Source: Phosphoribacter sp037046615 (GTDB lineage: Bacteria > Actinomycetota > Actinomycetes > Actinomycetales > Dermatophilaceae). From it: a stretch of DNA of 64,000 nucleotides. Location: NCBI GenBank assembly GCA_037046615.1, contig JBAOHD010000008.1, positions 186,001-250,000 of the forward strand, written 5' to 3'. Positions 24,423 to 33,318 of this stretch are shown here, piece after piece (the stretch's first letter is position 1; each line of letters begins with the position of its first letter). Both the position numbers and the translations under genes were made by a program. The notes beneath the pieces are model-generated. The model was not told the DNA's origin, ran no database searches, and saw only the letters and a list, made by a program, of their open reading frames with translations.

Positions 24423-26089
24423 GACGCGTGCTCAAGAGCGGCGGTGACGTCCGCGACGGTGAGCAAGGGCACCGGGTGCATGATCTTGGCGATCTGGGGC
24501 GCGAAGGCCGGAGACCCGGCGATCACCGATCGAGCCGGACCGTCAGCCACGACGCGCCCGTCGGCGAGCACGACGACCCGGTCGGCGACATCGGCGACGA
24601 GTTCGACGTCGTGGGTCGCGAGGATGACCGTCGTCCCACTCGCCGCGAGTCGCCGCAGCACGTTGACGAGGTGGCCCTTGGCGGCGTAGTCGAGCCCGCG
24701 GGTCGGCTCGTCGAGCAGGAGCACGTCTGGCCCGCCGGCAAGGATGATCGCCAGGGCGAGCGAGAGGCGCTGCCCCTCGGACAGGTCGCCGGGGTGGAGG
24801 TCGCTGGGCAGGTCGCCGCAGATCTCCCGGACGAGGGCAGCGGTGCGCCCTGGCGCAGCGCCGAGGTCGGCGTCCGCGGTGGCGCATTCGGCCGCGACCG
24901 AGTCGGCATACAGGAGGATGCCTGGGTCTTGGGGGACGAGGCCGACGCGCGCGACTCGCGCCGGTGGGGTCAGCTGCGCTGGGTCGACATCTCCGAGACG
25001 CACCCGACCCACGCGCGTGCGGAGGAGCCCGGCCAGGGCCAGCAGCAGTGTCGACTTGCCCGCGCCGTTGCGGCCCATGACGGCCGTGACCGCGCTTTGG
25101 TCGAACGTGACGGTGACATCGTCAAGAGCCCGCTGTCTGCCCCGGTCGACAGTCAACCCAGTGACGATCGCGGCACCAGGCCTGCTCGCGGTGCGACCCA
25201 CAGGAGCTGCCTGAGACACCTGGCCGTTGCGGGAGTGTGGTTTGGCCGGGGTGACCGTGGTGACGGGGGTGACCGTGGTGCGGAGTTGGGCGCGCAGGTC
25301 GATCGCGGCCCTCCGAGCTTCGCGCACCGACAGCGGCAGCGGCGACCATCGCAGGGTGCGGCCGAGCGCCACCACCGGAGGGTGGACCGGCGAGTGCAGC
25401 ATGGCGTCGGCCGGCGTCCGCAACGGCGACACCCGGCCGTCGTTGATGAGGACGATCTGGTCGGCGTAGTGGATGACTCGCTCGAGCCGGTGCTCGGCGA
25501 GCACGACGGTGAGGCCGACATCGTGGACGAGACGATGGAGAGCGGCGAGGACCTCTTCGGCGCCGACCGGATCGAGCGCCGAGGTCGGTTCGTCAAGGAC
25601 GAGCACCCGAGGCCCGGCGGCGAGGACGGCGGCGATGGCGACCCGCTGTTGCTGGCCGCCGGACAGTTGGCTCAGGGGCCGATCGCGGACGCTCGTCAGG
25701 CCGAGAAGGTCAAGGGTCTCCTCGACGCGCCGCCGCATGGCAGTCGGGTCGACCCCAAGGATCTCCATGCCGTAGGCGATCTCGTCCTCGACCGCTTCGG
25801 TGACGAAGGAGGCCATGGGGTCCTGTCCGACGAAGCCGACGACGTCGGCGAGGTCGCGGGGGCGGTGGTCGCAGGTGTCCCGACCGTCGACGGTGACTCG
25901 GCCGCTGATGGTGCCGCCGGAGAAATGGGGCACGAGCCCGTTGAGGCAGCGCAGCAGCGTCGACTTGCCGCTGCCGGTCGGCCCGACGACGAGCACCATC
26001 TCGCCCTCATCGATCCGCAGGGTGGCGCCCTGAATCGTTGGATTCGAGGCGCCTGCGTAGGTGACCGCGACATCGGTGAGCTCGATCAT
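24419..26089 (-). CDS. ECF transporter duplicated ATPase
   Basis: Fused double ATP-binding protein of 556 residues. Domain 1: Walker A GPTGSGKST, signature LSGGQQQRVAIAAVLA, Walker B VLVLDEPTSALDP. Domain 2 from about residue 310: GRNGAGKST, signature variant LSEGQRLSLALAI, Walker B VLLLDEPTRGLD. Both halves of the energising ATPase (EcfA and EcfA') are thus in one chain. ATG 26089 has GGAGAG upstream and overlaps the T gene by 4 bases. The signature of the second half (SEG instead of SGG) is common for EcfA'. Confidence 0.93.
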   Translation of the reverse strand: MIELTDVAVTYAGASNPTIQGATLRIDEGEMVLVVGPTGSGKSTLLRCLNGLVPHFSGGTISGRVTVDGRDTCDHRPRDLADVVGFVGQDPMASFVTEAVEDEIAYGMEILGVDPTAMRRRVEETLDLLGLTSVRDRPLSQLSGGQQQRVAIAAVLAAGPRVLVLDEPTSALDPVGAEEVLAALHRLVHDVGLTVVLAEHRLERVIHYADQIVLINDGRVSPLRTPADAMLHSPVHPPVVALGRTLRWSPLPLSVREARRAAIDLRAQLRTTVTPVTTVTPAKPHSRNGQVSQAAPVGRTASRPGAAIVTGLTVDRGRQRALDDVTVTFDQSAVTAVMGRNGAGKSTLLLALAGLLRTRVGRVRLGDVDPAQLTPPARVARVGLVPQDPGILLYADSVAAECATADADLGAAPGRTAALVREICGDLPSDLHPGDLSEGQRLSLALAIILAGGPDVLLLDEPTRGLDYAAKGHLVNVLRRLAASGTTVILATHDVELVADVADRVVVLADGRVVADGPARSVIAGSPAFAPQIAKIMHPVPLLTVADVTAALEHAS

Positions 26090-27216
26090 GCGATCTCTCC
26101 AGGGGCTGCGACGACGGGTGCGCGGTGGGCGGCCAGCCGCGGCGGCACGGGGGTCGCCGGCACAGCCGCAGTGCAGGCGATGACTAAAAGGGCTGGCGCC
26201 CAAGGTATTTCGGGCCAAGATAGGTGAGACTGAGCGAAGCTCATACCGGGAATGGCCGTGGCCTCCGCCAGGACGAACGTCGCCGCGACGAGGACCCCCA
26301 GCGCGGCCACCACCCACTCCGGTGTCAGCCAAGGATCGCGCCGGTATGCCGTGCGGGTGTCAGCCCGAGATCCCACGACGAGCGATCCTGCGCTCAAGGC
26401 CACCCCGATCAGGAGGGTGGGCAAACCGAGCCAGCCGCCGATCGAGGGGGAGAGCGCGCCGAAGAGACCGGCGACGATCCCGGTCGCTCCGGCGAGGGCC
26501 AGCGCGCTGGCGCCGACCCGGTGGCGTCGGTTGAGAGCAGGTGTGCGTCCGTAACCGCGGGACTCCATCGAGGCCGCGAGGTTGAGCGACCGGTCGAGTG
26601 TGCCGGAGAGCACGGGGACGATGATCCGTGCCACCTCGCGCAGACCGCGTCCTGTGTGGCCTCGAAGTTGCCGCGCAGCCCGCACCCGCCCGGCGAGGTC
26701 GACGAGTTGCGGAGCGAAGGTGAGTGCGACGACGACGGCCGTCCCGATGTCGTGCAGCGTGGCGGGGGAGTAGCGCAGCAGGCGTTTGGGGCTGGCGAGA
26801 GCATTCGCGGCCCCAAAGCACGCGAGGGTGGTCGCCAGCCGTGCCCCGTCGATCGCGGCGGCGACGACCCCCTCGAGGCTGACGGCGCCGCCGAGACGGA
26901 TGCCGGCCATCCACGAGGGCAGAGTGATCGACGGCAGGTCGATAAGGATCGTCGTCCCGGCGACACCGTTGCCGAAAACGATCGTCATCGCTACCCGCAG
27001 CGCGATGGCAAAGACGCCGACGAGAAGGAACGGGAGAAAGGCGTCGATCGCCCCGAGTTCTCGGCGCTCGATGACGACCCACGCAGCGACGAGGACGACG
27101 AGGAGCAGAAGCACGGGATTCGTGGTGTGGCTTGCTGCCGTCGCGAGCCCGATTGCCCACGCCCACCACGCCACCGGATGCACCATCCGGTGGCGTGCGT
27201 GGGTGAGGGCGGTCAT
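26086..27216 (-). CDS. ECF transporter transmembrane (T) component
   Basis: Membrane coupling protein of 376 residues with family motifs AARQLRG and SMESRGYG, the two Ala-Arg-Gly-type coupling helices that contact the ATPases. There are about five N-terminal membrane segments, then further hydrophobic segments after residue 230, longer than a minimal EcfT. It starts ATG 27216, 18 bases after the SCO2322-like gene, and overlaps the ATPase gene by 4 bases. Confidence 0.88.
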   Translation of the reverse strand: MTALTHARHRMVHPVAWWAWAIGLATAASHTTNPVLLLLVVLVAAWVVIERRELGAIDAFLPFLLVGVFAIALRVAMTIVFGNGVAGTTILIDLPSITLPSWMAGIRLGGAVSLEGVVAAAIDGARLATTLACFGAANALASPKRLLRYSPATLHDIGTAVVVALTFAPQLVDLAGRVRAARQLRGHTGRGLREVARIIVPVLSGTLDRSLNLAASMESRGYGRTPALNRRHRVGASALALAGATGIVAGLFGALSPSIGGWLGLPTLLIGVALSAGSLVVGSRADTRTAYRRDPWLTPEWVVAALGVLVAATFVLAEATAIPGMSFAQSHLSWPEIPWAPALLVIACTAAVPATPVPPRLAAHRAPVVAAPGEIA

Positions 27217-27234
27217 GGCCGGGCTTCGGGAAGC

Positions 27235-27948
27235 TCAGACGGTGCGGCGACCGCGCGCCCGGCCCACGATGGCCCAGATGAGGGCCGCGAGGACGAGCAG
27301 TCCCACGATGGGCAGCCACGGCATACCCGCACTTTGGGACGCCGGAGCTGTCGCCGCCGCACTCGTGGCGGCTGGACTCTTTGTCGGGAGGGCCAGCGGC
27401 GTGTCGGCGGCCTTCTGAGCATCGGTGAGAGCCGGAACCTCACCGCCACATCCCGTGGCGGGGTAGTTGTTGATGGCGCACACCATGCCCTTGTCGACCC
27501 GGGTGGTGCCGGCGGCGGCGAGCACTTGGCTGCCGGTCGCCGTGATCGGGACCGACACGCACGTGGTGACCAGCGCCGGGGGAGTGGTCTTGCCATCGCC
27601 GTCGACGTCGCGCCCGGAGTCGATCACGACGCCCACGCGCTTCTTGCCCTCAGCCTTGGCTGTGCCGGAGCACAGCTGGTCGAAGGTCGCGGTGACGCGG
27701 GGCGCCCGGCCTCCGGTGCCGTCGTCGAGGCCGAAACGCCATCCTTCGATGGAGCCGTCAGCGGGGTCGGTCTGGTCCGGGCCCTTCTGGGCGAACGTCC
27801 ACGTCCCCGTGGCGTTTTGCCAGTACCCCCAGTACTGGTAGATCGCCGCCGAGGCCGACATCGCCGGACCGATCACGAGAGCAATGGTTGCGGCGAGAGC
27901 CGCGATCAGGACGTGGGCGCGCAGCCGACGTCCGTGGGACCTGGTCAT
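27235..27948 (-). CDS. Secreted membrane-anchored protein, SCO2322-like
   Basis: 237 residues: signal peptide (ALAATIALVIGPAMSASA), an extracytoplasmic domain beginning IYQYWGYWQNATGTWTFAQK, a Ser/Ala/Thr-rich linker and a C-terminal membrane helix (LPIVGLLVLAALIWAIVG) with Arg-rich end. This matches the SCO2322 family, found beside ECF transporters in actinobacteria. Two Cys pairs are possible (CSGT, TTCVSV, MVCAINN, TGCGG). It is first in the operon after the cobalamin riboswitch, so a role in capturing a corrinoid at the cell surface is inferred but unproven. Confidence 0.75.
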   Translation of the reverse strand: MTRSHGRRLRAHVLIAALAATIALVIGPAMSASAAIYQYWGYWQNATGTWTFAQKGPDQTDPADGSIEGWRFGLDDGTGGRAPRVTATFDQLCSGTAKAEGKKRVGVVIDSGRDVDGDGKTTPPALVTTCVSVPITATGSQVLAAAGTTRVDKGMVCAINNYPATGCGGEVPALTDAQKAADTPLALPTKSPAATSAAATAPASQSAGMPWLPIVGLLVLAALIWAIVGRARGRRTV

Positions 27949-28044
27949 GAGTGGGTGAGACCTCCTTGAGGGCCGGTGGGAGGTCTGCGAGGGCGATTGC
28001 CCCGACGACTTCGCTCCGGTCCGCTTTCCGCGACGGACTGATAG

Positions 28045-28215
28045 GTGGAGCCGACACCGCCACAGGCGTTCCGACTTCCCGAACTCGCCGTGATGAAGCA
28101 CCGAATGGTGCGACATCAAGCAGAGCCAGGGTCACGGTTGCGGGACAGCGCCGGTCTTGCACCGGCTTCCCCCGTGGACGGGTCTCGGTATCGTCGACCG
28201 TCCCATGGGTGAACC
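28045..28215 (-). ncRNA. Cobalamin (AdoCbl) riboswitch
   Basis: On the minus strand the conserved core is clear: GGGGAAGCCGGTGCAAGACC (28155-28174), followed at once by GGCGCTGTCCCGCAACCGTG (28135-28154), then downstream a B12-box-like GAAGTCGGAACGCCTGTGGC (28060-28079). Order and spacing fit the cobalamin riboswitch class. It lies about 100 bases before ATG 27948 and so heads the four-gene ECF operon; repression by cobalamin is the expected mode. Ends are approximate. The rest of the 424-base gap 27949-28372 holds a TTGACA-like hexamer at 28221-28226 (minus) and the promoter of the next gene. Confidence 0.88.
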
Positions 28216-28372
28216 CGCGCTGTCAAAGTGACACGCGACCCACTGGCCTCGCTGCCGACCTTTCTCTCCCGAATCGCGTGCGTCTCGTGCTCGTCTCGTG
28301 CGGGTCTCATGTGAGCCCTGCGCGTCTCGGGTGCGCATGGATCTGCCCGGTCCGGCCGCTAAGGTGACCGTC

Positions 28373-28597
28373 ATGGACATGAGGTGGCGTTGGGATCTCC
28401 ACGGAGCCGACGGCAGCGTGCTGCCGGTCAACCCCGCCACGGGTGACCCCGCAAGCTCATTCCCGACCCAATCCGACGCCGAGTCGTGGATCGGGCAAGA
28501 ATGGCCGGTGTTGCTGGACGCCGGCGTGACTGCGGTGACTTTGCTTGAGGCAGGCGCCGTCGTCTATGGTCCGATGCCCCTCACGCCGCTGTCGTGA
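28373..28597 (+). CDS. Small conserved actinobacterial protein
   Basis: A 74-residue protein beginning MDMRWRWDLHGADGS, with FPTQSDAESWIGQEWPVLL and DAGVTAVTLLEAGAVVYGPM. It recalls a small family of actinobacterial proteins of unknown function with a D/AE-W-hydrophobic core. ATG 28373 follows TAAGGT (28360-28365) by 7 bases, a leaderless signature. It overlaps the next gene by 4 bases (GTGA), so translation is probably coupled to it. Confidence 0.75.
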   Translation: MDMRWRWDLHGADGSVLPVNPATGDPASSFPTQSDAESWIGQEWPVLLDAGVTAVTLLEAGAVVYGPMPLTPLS

Positions 28598-29979
28598 GCG
28601 GCTCGCGGGAGGCGTCCCAGACGGCGCCGGACGCACTCGACGGCGCCCTCCGGCGGCGCCTTGATGTCACGGTCGGCCAATCCCAACGTGAATGGCGCAC
28701 GCCCGGGCTCAGTGTTGGGATCGTTCGTGATGGTGAGCTGATCTACAGCCGTCATGCCGGGCTCGCCGCAGTCTCACCGCGACACCCCGCGGACGACGAC
28801 ACCCAATTCATGATGGGTTCGATCACGAAGACCTTCACTGCGGTCCTCGTCATGCAGTTGCGTGATGAGGGGCGCCTGGACCTGCACGACCCCGTCGGCA
28901 GGTATCTGCCCGACATTTCGCACGGCGACGTGACGATTCATCAGCTGCTCTCGCATGCTTCGGGGATCCAGCGTGAGCCCGTCGGTCACATCTGGGAGAC
29001 CCTCCGGATGCCGGATTCGGGGGAGATGCTCGCCCGGGTCGCCGACGCGGAGCGGGTGCTGCGCCCCTACGAGCAGTTCCACTACTCCAACCTGGCGTAT
29101 GCCGTGCTGGGCGCGGTCGTCGAGCGCGTGCGGGGACAGTCATGGGAGAGCGCGCTCCACGAGCGCATCCTGGCCCCGCTCGGAATGCACCGCACGGGCC
29201 TGCGTCCGGCTGACGGGCACGCTGCCGGCTATCTCGTCCACCCCTTTGCTGGCACCGCTACTCCCGAGCCGATGTTCGACCTGGGCGGCGGAGCTTCGCT
29301 CGGTGGTCTGTGGACCACGATCTCCGATCTCTGTCGCTATGCCACCTTCGTTGCCGACCCCAACTCTGCGGTCCTCGCTCCGGAGACGCTCGACGAGATG
29401 ACTCGTCCGGTCACCATCATCGACCCCCAGTCCTGGACGTTGGGTTACGGCCTCGGGTGGGCCATGGCTCGGCGTGGTGAGCGCATCGACACCGGCCACG
29501 GCGGTGCGATGCCCGGCTTCCTCGCGGCGTTGCGGGTCTCGCGGCGCGACCGCCTCGGCGCTGTCGTCTTCGCCAACACGACCGCAGGGGCACAACCCTT
29601 GGCGCTGGCGGGGGATCTGCTCGACCTCGTCCTTGAGGCGTCGCCGACCCTCCCGGTGGCATGGGAGCCCGAGGCGTCGTCGGACGGGCTGGCTCCGTTG
29701 CTCGGCACGTGGTGGTCCGAAGGCTCACCGGTGGAGTTCTCGATCCGCGACGGGCAGCTGTGGGCATCCATCCCGGGAGAGCCGGCTCGCTTCGGCGACA
29801 CGAGGTTTGCCCCTGACGGTGAGCACTTCCGTGCGGTCGAAGGGCGCGAACGCGGCGAACTGCTCGAGGTCGTCCGGGACGGGACGGGCGCGGTCGTCAA
29901 GCTCTACTTTGCGACCTATGCCGTGACCCGCGACCCCAAGAGCTTCGGCGACCTCAGCTCGGATACTGCCCGCGGGTGA
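28594..29979 (+). CDS. Serine hydrolase (beta-lactamase / class C PBP family)
   Basis: 461 residues of the beta-lactamase-like superfamily. The SxxK motif is Ser76-Ile-Thr-Lys79 (MGSITKTF), the YxN motif is Tyr164-Ser-Asn166, and HGG (GHGGAMPGF) replaces the KTG triad, as in EstB/AmpH-like esterases and peptidases. There is no signal peptide, so a cytoplasmic esterase or peptidase is likely. The C-terminal 110 residues form a small beta-rich tail. Its 3' end overlaps the convergent DUF3043 gene by 26 bases. Confidence 0.88.
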   Translation: MSGSREASQTAPDALDGALRRRLDVTVGQSQREWRTPGLSVGIVRDGELIYSRHAGLAAVSPRHPADDDTQFMMGSITKTFTAVLVMQLRDEGRLDLHDPVGRYLPDISHGDVTIHQLLSHASGIQREPVGHIWETLRMPDSGEMLARVADAERVLRPYEQFHYSNLAYAVLGAVVERVRGQSWESALHERILAPLGMHRTGLRPADGHAAGYLVHPFAGTATPEPMFDLGGGASLGGLWTTISDLCRYATFVADPNSAVLAPETLDEMTRPVTIIDPQSWTLGYGLGWAMARRGERIDTGHGGAMPGFLAALRVSRRDRLGAVVFANTTAGAQPLALAGDLLDLVLEASPTLPVAWEPEASSDGLAPLLGTWWSEGSPVEFSIRDGQLWASIPGEPARFGDTRFAPDGEHFRAVEGRERGELLEVVRDGTGAVVKLYFATYAVTRDPKSFGDLSSDTARG

Positions 29980-30535
29980 CTTGCGGCCGCGGCAGCCGAC
30001 CGCGGCGCAACTGGAAGGCGCGCATGACGGCATACATGGCATTGCCGCGTTGAAGCCTGTCGGCCCCGAACTTCGCGACCAACTGCTTCTTGAGTTTGCG
30101 CCACATGAGGACGGCGTCGATGACGCTCAGCGCAATCATCCCGTACACGAGGATGAAGACGGTCAGCAGAGCCCAGGATTCGCGGATGAAGGACAGCAGC
30201 AAGGACAACAACATGACCGGCAGGAGGATCTCGCCGAGGCAGAACCTCGCGTCGACGAAATCACGGATATAGCGACGATCGGCCCCGCGGTCGCGCACCG
30301 GCATCTTCGACTCGTCACCGGTCATCATCGCGGTGCGCGTGGCGACGGCGGCGGCTCGGCGCTGCTCGCGCTCCATCGCGCGGGCGGCCTTGCGATCGGT
30401 CACGACGAGCGGCCGTCGGTTGGCTGCCTCCGCATCGCGGCGCTTGGGCGTGGGCCGGTTCTTGGCCCCCGGCCGCTCGGGGTGGGCCACTGCGTCCGCA
30501 ACGGCCCCAGGGCTCGACTCGTCTTCTTGCGCCAC
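29954..30535 (-). CDS. DUF3043 membrane protein
   Basis: About 193 residues. The N-terminal basic region contains KNRPTPKRRDAEAANRRPLV, diagnostic of DUF3043, then DRKAARAMEREQRR, MMTGDESKMPVRDRG and RRYIRDFVDARF, followed by two membrane segments (LLPVMLLSLLLSFI and LLTVFILVYGMIALSVIDAV) and a basic tail. Start GTG 30535 leaves 61 bases to the divergent M20 gene and follows TACGCT by 12 bases; GTG 30580 in frame is an alternative but leaves only 16 bases for the opposite promoter. Function unknown. Confidence 0.85.
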   Translation of the reverse strand: MAQEDESSPGAVADAVAHPERPGAKNRPTPKRRDAEAANRRPLVVTDRKAARAMEREQRRAAAVATRTAMMTGDESKMPVRDRGADRRYIRDFVDARFCLGEILLPVMLLSLLLSFIRESWALLTVFILVYGMIALSVIDAVLMWRKLKKQLVAKFGADRLQRGNAMYAVMRAFQLRRGRLPRPQVTRGQYPS

Positions 30536-30596
30536 AACACGGGGGACAGCGTATGCCGTCCGGGTGTCTTCGCGGCGCACTCGGTAGTCTCCGCGT

Positions 30597-31983
30597 GTGA
30601 CCGAACAGACTCTGAGCCCCGCCGATGTCGCGGCGATCCGTGACCGCGTCCATTCCCTGCTGCCCCAGTTGCGCCGTGATCTCGAGGATCTCTCCCGCAT
30701 CCCGAGCGTGTCCCTCGAGACCCTTGAGGGGTACGACCAGGCACAGGTGGATCGCAGCGCCGAGCATGTCGCCCAACTCCTGCGAGCGGAGGGCCTCGCG
30801 GTCGAGATCGTCCGGGAAGGTGGCCAGCCTGCCGTCATCGGCCATATCGCCGGCCCAGAGGGCGCGCCCACGGTCATGCTCTATGCGCACCACGACGTCC
30901 AGCCCCCTGGTGACCTCGCCGACTGGGACAGCGACCCGTGGGAGCCGACCGAGCGTGACGGGCGCCTCTACGGCCGGGGGGTTGCCGACGACAAGGCCGG
31001 CATCACCGCTCACCTGGCAGCGCTGCGCGCTCATGCCGGCGCGCTGCCGGTCAATGTCACCGTCTTCGTCGAGGGGGAGGAGGAGGTCGGGTCCGACTCG
31101 CTGCCGACCATCCTCAAGCGGCACGGCGACAAACTCCGCGCGGACGCGATCGTCCTGGCCGACTCGGGCAACTGGGAGATCGGCCAGCCGGCGCTGACCA
31201 CGACGTTGCGCGGGCTCGTGCGAGCTGTCGTCACCGTCTCGGTCCTCGATCACGGGGTCCACTCCGGCATGTTTGGTGGGCCGTTGCCAGACGCTTTGAC
31301 GACCTTGTGCCGCCTGCTGGCGACGCTACACGACGCCGAGGGCAATGTGCTCGTCCCAGGGCTCGTCGAAGGCACGGCCGACGCCCTCGACTATGACGAG
31401 GCCCGGTTGCGCGCCGAGTCCGGCGTCCTCGACGGCGTCCGGCTCATCGGCACCGGGTCGATCCTCGACCGGCTGTGGACCAAACCCTCCATGAGTGTCA
31501 TCGGCATCAACGCGCCCACCGTCGCCGATGCGTCAAACACCCTCATCCCCCAGGCCTCGGCGAAGGTGTCGATGCGCCTGGCCCCACACGAAGACCCCGA
31601 GCGGGCCTTCGGGCTCCTCCGGGACTACCTGCTCGCCCAGGACGTTCTGGGGTGCCACCGTGAGTGTCGTCAAGACCGACACGGGGCCTGGCTTCGCCGC
31701 CAAGACCGATGGTCCGATCTACGACGAGGCGCGCGCGGCGCTTGCTGACGCGTGGGACGGGACGCAGCCGGTCGAGATGGGGGTCGGCGGGTCGATTCCC
31801 TTCGTGGCGGCCTTCGCCGAGCGGTTCCCAGATGCGGCCATCCTCGTCACGGGGGTCGAAGACCCCGACACGCGGGCGCACGGCGCTAATGAGTCGTTGC
31901 ACCTTGACGAGTGGGAAAGGGCCTGCGTCGCCGAGGCGGTCCTCTTCGCGCGGCTGGGTGCCATGGGGCGGCATACCGCCTGA
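30597..31983 (+). CDS. M20-family dipeptidase with one apparent +1 shift
   Basis: Zinc aminoacyl-peptidase of the M20 family, about 461 residues. Metal ligands sit in MLYAHHDVQPPG, GRGVADDKAG and EGEEEVGSDS; the dimerisation domain follows (DHGVHSGMFGGPLPDA). After DYLLAQD the frame breaks near 31640; removing one base in GACGTTCTGG restores WGATVSVVKTDTGPGF and the terminal EWERACVAEAVLFARL, ending at 31983. GTG 30597 follows TAGTCT (30585-30590) by 6 bases, a leaderless start. A strong terminator follows the stop codon. Confidence 0.87.
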
Positions 31984-31998
31984 GCAGCCACGAACGAA

Positions 31999-32035
31999 GG
32001 GGCCGGTCCGACCAGCATCTGGTCGGACCGGCCCC
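31999..32035. terminator. Bidirectional terminator between M20 peptidase and nadA
   Basis: Perfect 16-base arms GGGGCCGGTCCGACCA (31999-32014) and TGGTCGGACCGGCCCC (32020-32035) around a 5-base loop, with TTT after it on the + strand and CTT on the minus strand. It separates two convergent genes. Confidence 0.85.
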
Positions 32036-32058
32036 TTTCGCGATCTCCGGCCGAGCTT

Positions 32059-33273
32059 TCAGTCCTTGTGGGTCGGGCCCGGCAGCGCGAGCATCTGGTC
32101 GAGAGCCACGCGCGCCCAATGGGCAACCTCCGGGTCGACCCGGATCGGGTTGACGACGCGGCCGTCGACGAGATTCTCCAAGGCCCACACGAGGTGTGGC
32201 AGGTCGATGCGGTTCATCGTCGAGCAGTAGCAGACGTTCTTCTCCAAGAACGCGATGGACTGCTGCGGGAACATCTGGGCGAGCCGCTTGACGAGGTTGA
32301 GTTCAGTGCCGACCACCCATGAGGTGCCGTCAGGAGCCGCAGCGATCGTCTTGATGATCTGCTCCGTGGACCCGATGTGATCGGCCAACTCACAGACCTC
32401 GTAGCGGCACTCGGGGTGGACGATGACCTTGACATCGGGGATGTCCCGGCGCGCCGCCTCGACCGCGTCGACGCTGAAGCGGCCGTGCACCGAGCAGTGC
32501 CCGCGCCAGAGGATCATGCGGGCGCGCTCCAGTTGGTCGCGCGTGAGGCCACCCCTCGGCAGATGCGGGTCGTAGACGACGCAGTCATCAAGGCTCAACC
32601 TGAGTTCACGGACCGCGGTGTTGCGGCCGAGGTGTTGGTCGGGCAGGAAGAGGACCTTGCCTGGGCCGTCGACCCCACCGGTCTGCGAGAACGCCCACTC
32701 CAGGGCGGTCCGCGCGTTGGAGGAGGTGCAGATGGTGCCGCCGTGGCGGCCGGTGAATGCCTTGATGGCCGCGGATGAGTTCATGTAGGAAACCGGGATG
32801 GTCACCTCGGCCACACCCGCGTCGGCCAGATCGTCCCAGCAGTCGTCGACCTGCGCGGCTGTGGCCATATCAGCCATCGAGCATCCTGCCGCGAGGTCCG
32901 GCAGGATGACCGTCTGGTCATCACCGGTGAGGATGTCGGCGGACTCGGCCATGAAATGCACGCCGCAGAAGACGATCCACGGCGCGTCGGGTCGAGCAGC
33001 AGCCTGCTGGGCGAGCTTGAAGGAGTCACCTGTCACGTCCGCGAACTGGATGACTTCATCTCGTTGGTAATGGTGGCCGAGGACGAAGACCCGGTCGCCG
33101 AGCGCGGCCTTGGCCGCGGCAGCTCGCGCTGCCAGCGAAGGATCCGCGGGAGCAGGGAGGTCTCCCGGACACTCCACGCCTCGCTCGGTGGCGAGGTCAC
33201 GGCCGTGGCCGAGGACGAGGAGCGGCAGCGGCGCATGGCGCGGCATCGACGACGAAGCTGTGTCCATTGTCAC
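32059..33273 (-). CDS. nadA: Quinolinate synthase
   Basis: Iron-sulfur enzyme that condenses iminoaspartate with dihydroxyacetone phosphate in NAD synthesis, 404 residues. The three domain repeats are visible: LGHHYQRDEVIQFADVTGDS, IVFCGVHFMAESADIL, CSMADMA, YMNSSAAIKAF, CTSSNA, FLPDQHLGRNTA, HCSVHGRF, HPECRYEV and the last cluster cysteine in NVCYCSTMNRIDL. GTG 33273 (VTMDTA) is chosen because TACCCT (33280-33285, overlapping a GTATGCC repeat) ends 6 bases before it; ATG 33267 is the alternative. nadB and nadC are not adjacent. Confidence 0.95.
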   Translation of the reverse strand: MTMDTASSSMPRHAPLPLLVLGHGRDLATERGVECPGDLPAPADPSLAARAAAAKAALGDRVFVLGHHYQRDEVIQFADVTGDSFKLAQQAAARPDAPWIVFCGVHFMAESADILTGDDQTVILPDLAAGCSMADMATAAQVDDCWDDLADAGVAEVTIPVSYMNSSAAIKAFTGRHGGTICTSSNARTALEWAFSQTGGVDGPGKVLFLPDQHLGRNTAVRELRLSLDDCVVYDPHLPRGGLTRDQLERARMILWRGHCSVHGRFSVDAVEAARRDIPDVKVIVHPECRYEVCELADHIGSTEQIIKTIAAAPDGTSWVVGTELNLVKRLAQMFPQQSIAFLEKNVCYCSTMNRIDLPHLVWALENLVDGRVVNPIRVDPEVAHWARVALDQMLALPGPTHKD

Positions 33274-33318
33274 GGGCCAAGGGTATGCCGGTTGGGCGTG
33301 GTCTGTGCACGCGGGAGA

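Noticed and set aside
24359..27969. Long + strand open frames (622 and 581 codons) across the ECF operon
   Set aside because: They lie antisense to well-supported transporter genes and contain no recognisable domain.
28221..28226. TTGACA (minus) as the -35 of the riboswitch transcript
   Set aside because: No matching -10 at 16-18 bases was found, so it is mentioned but not called as a promoter.
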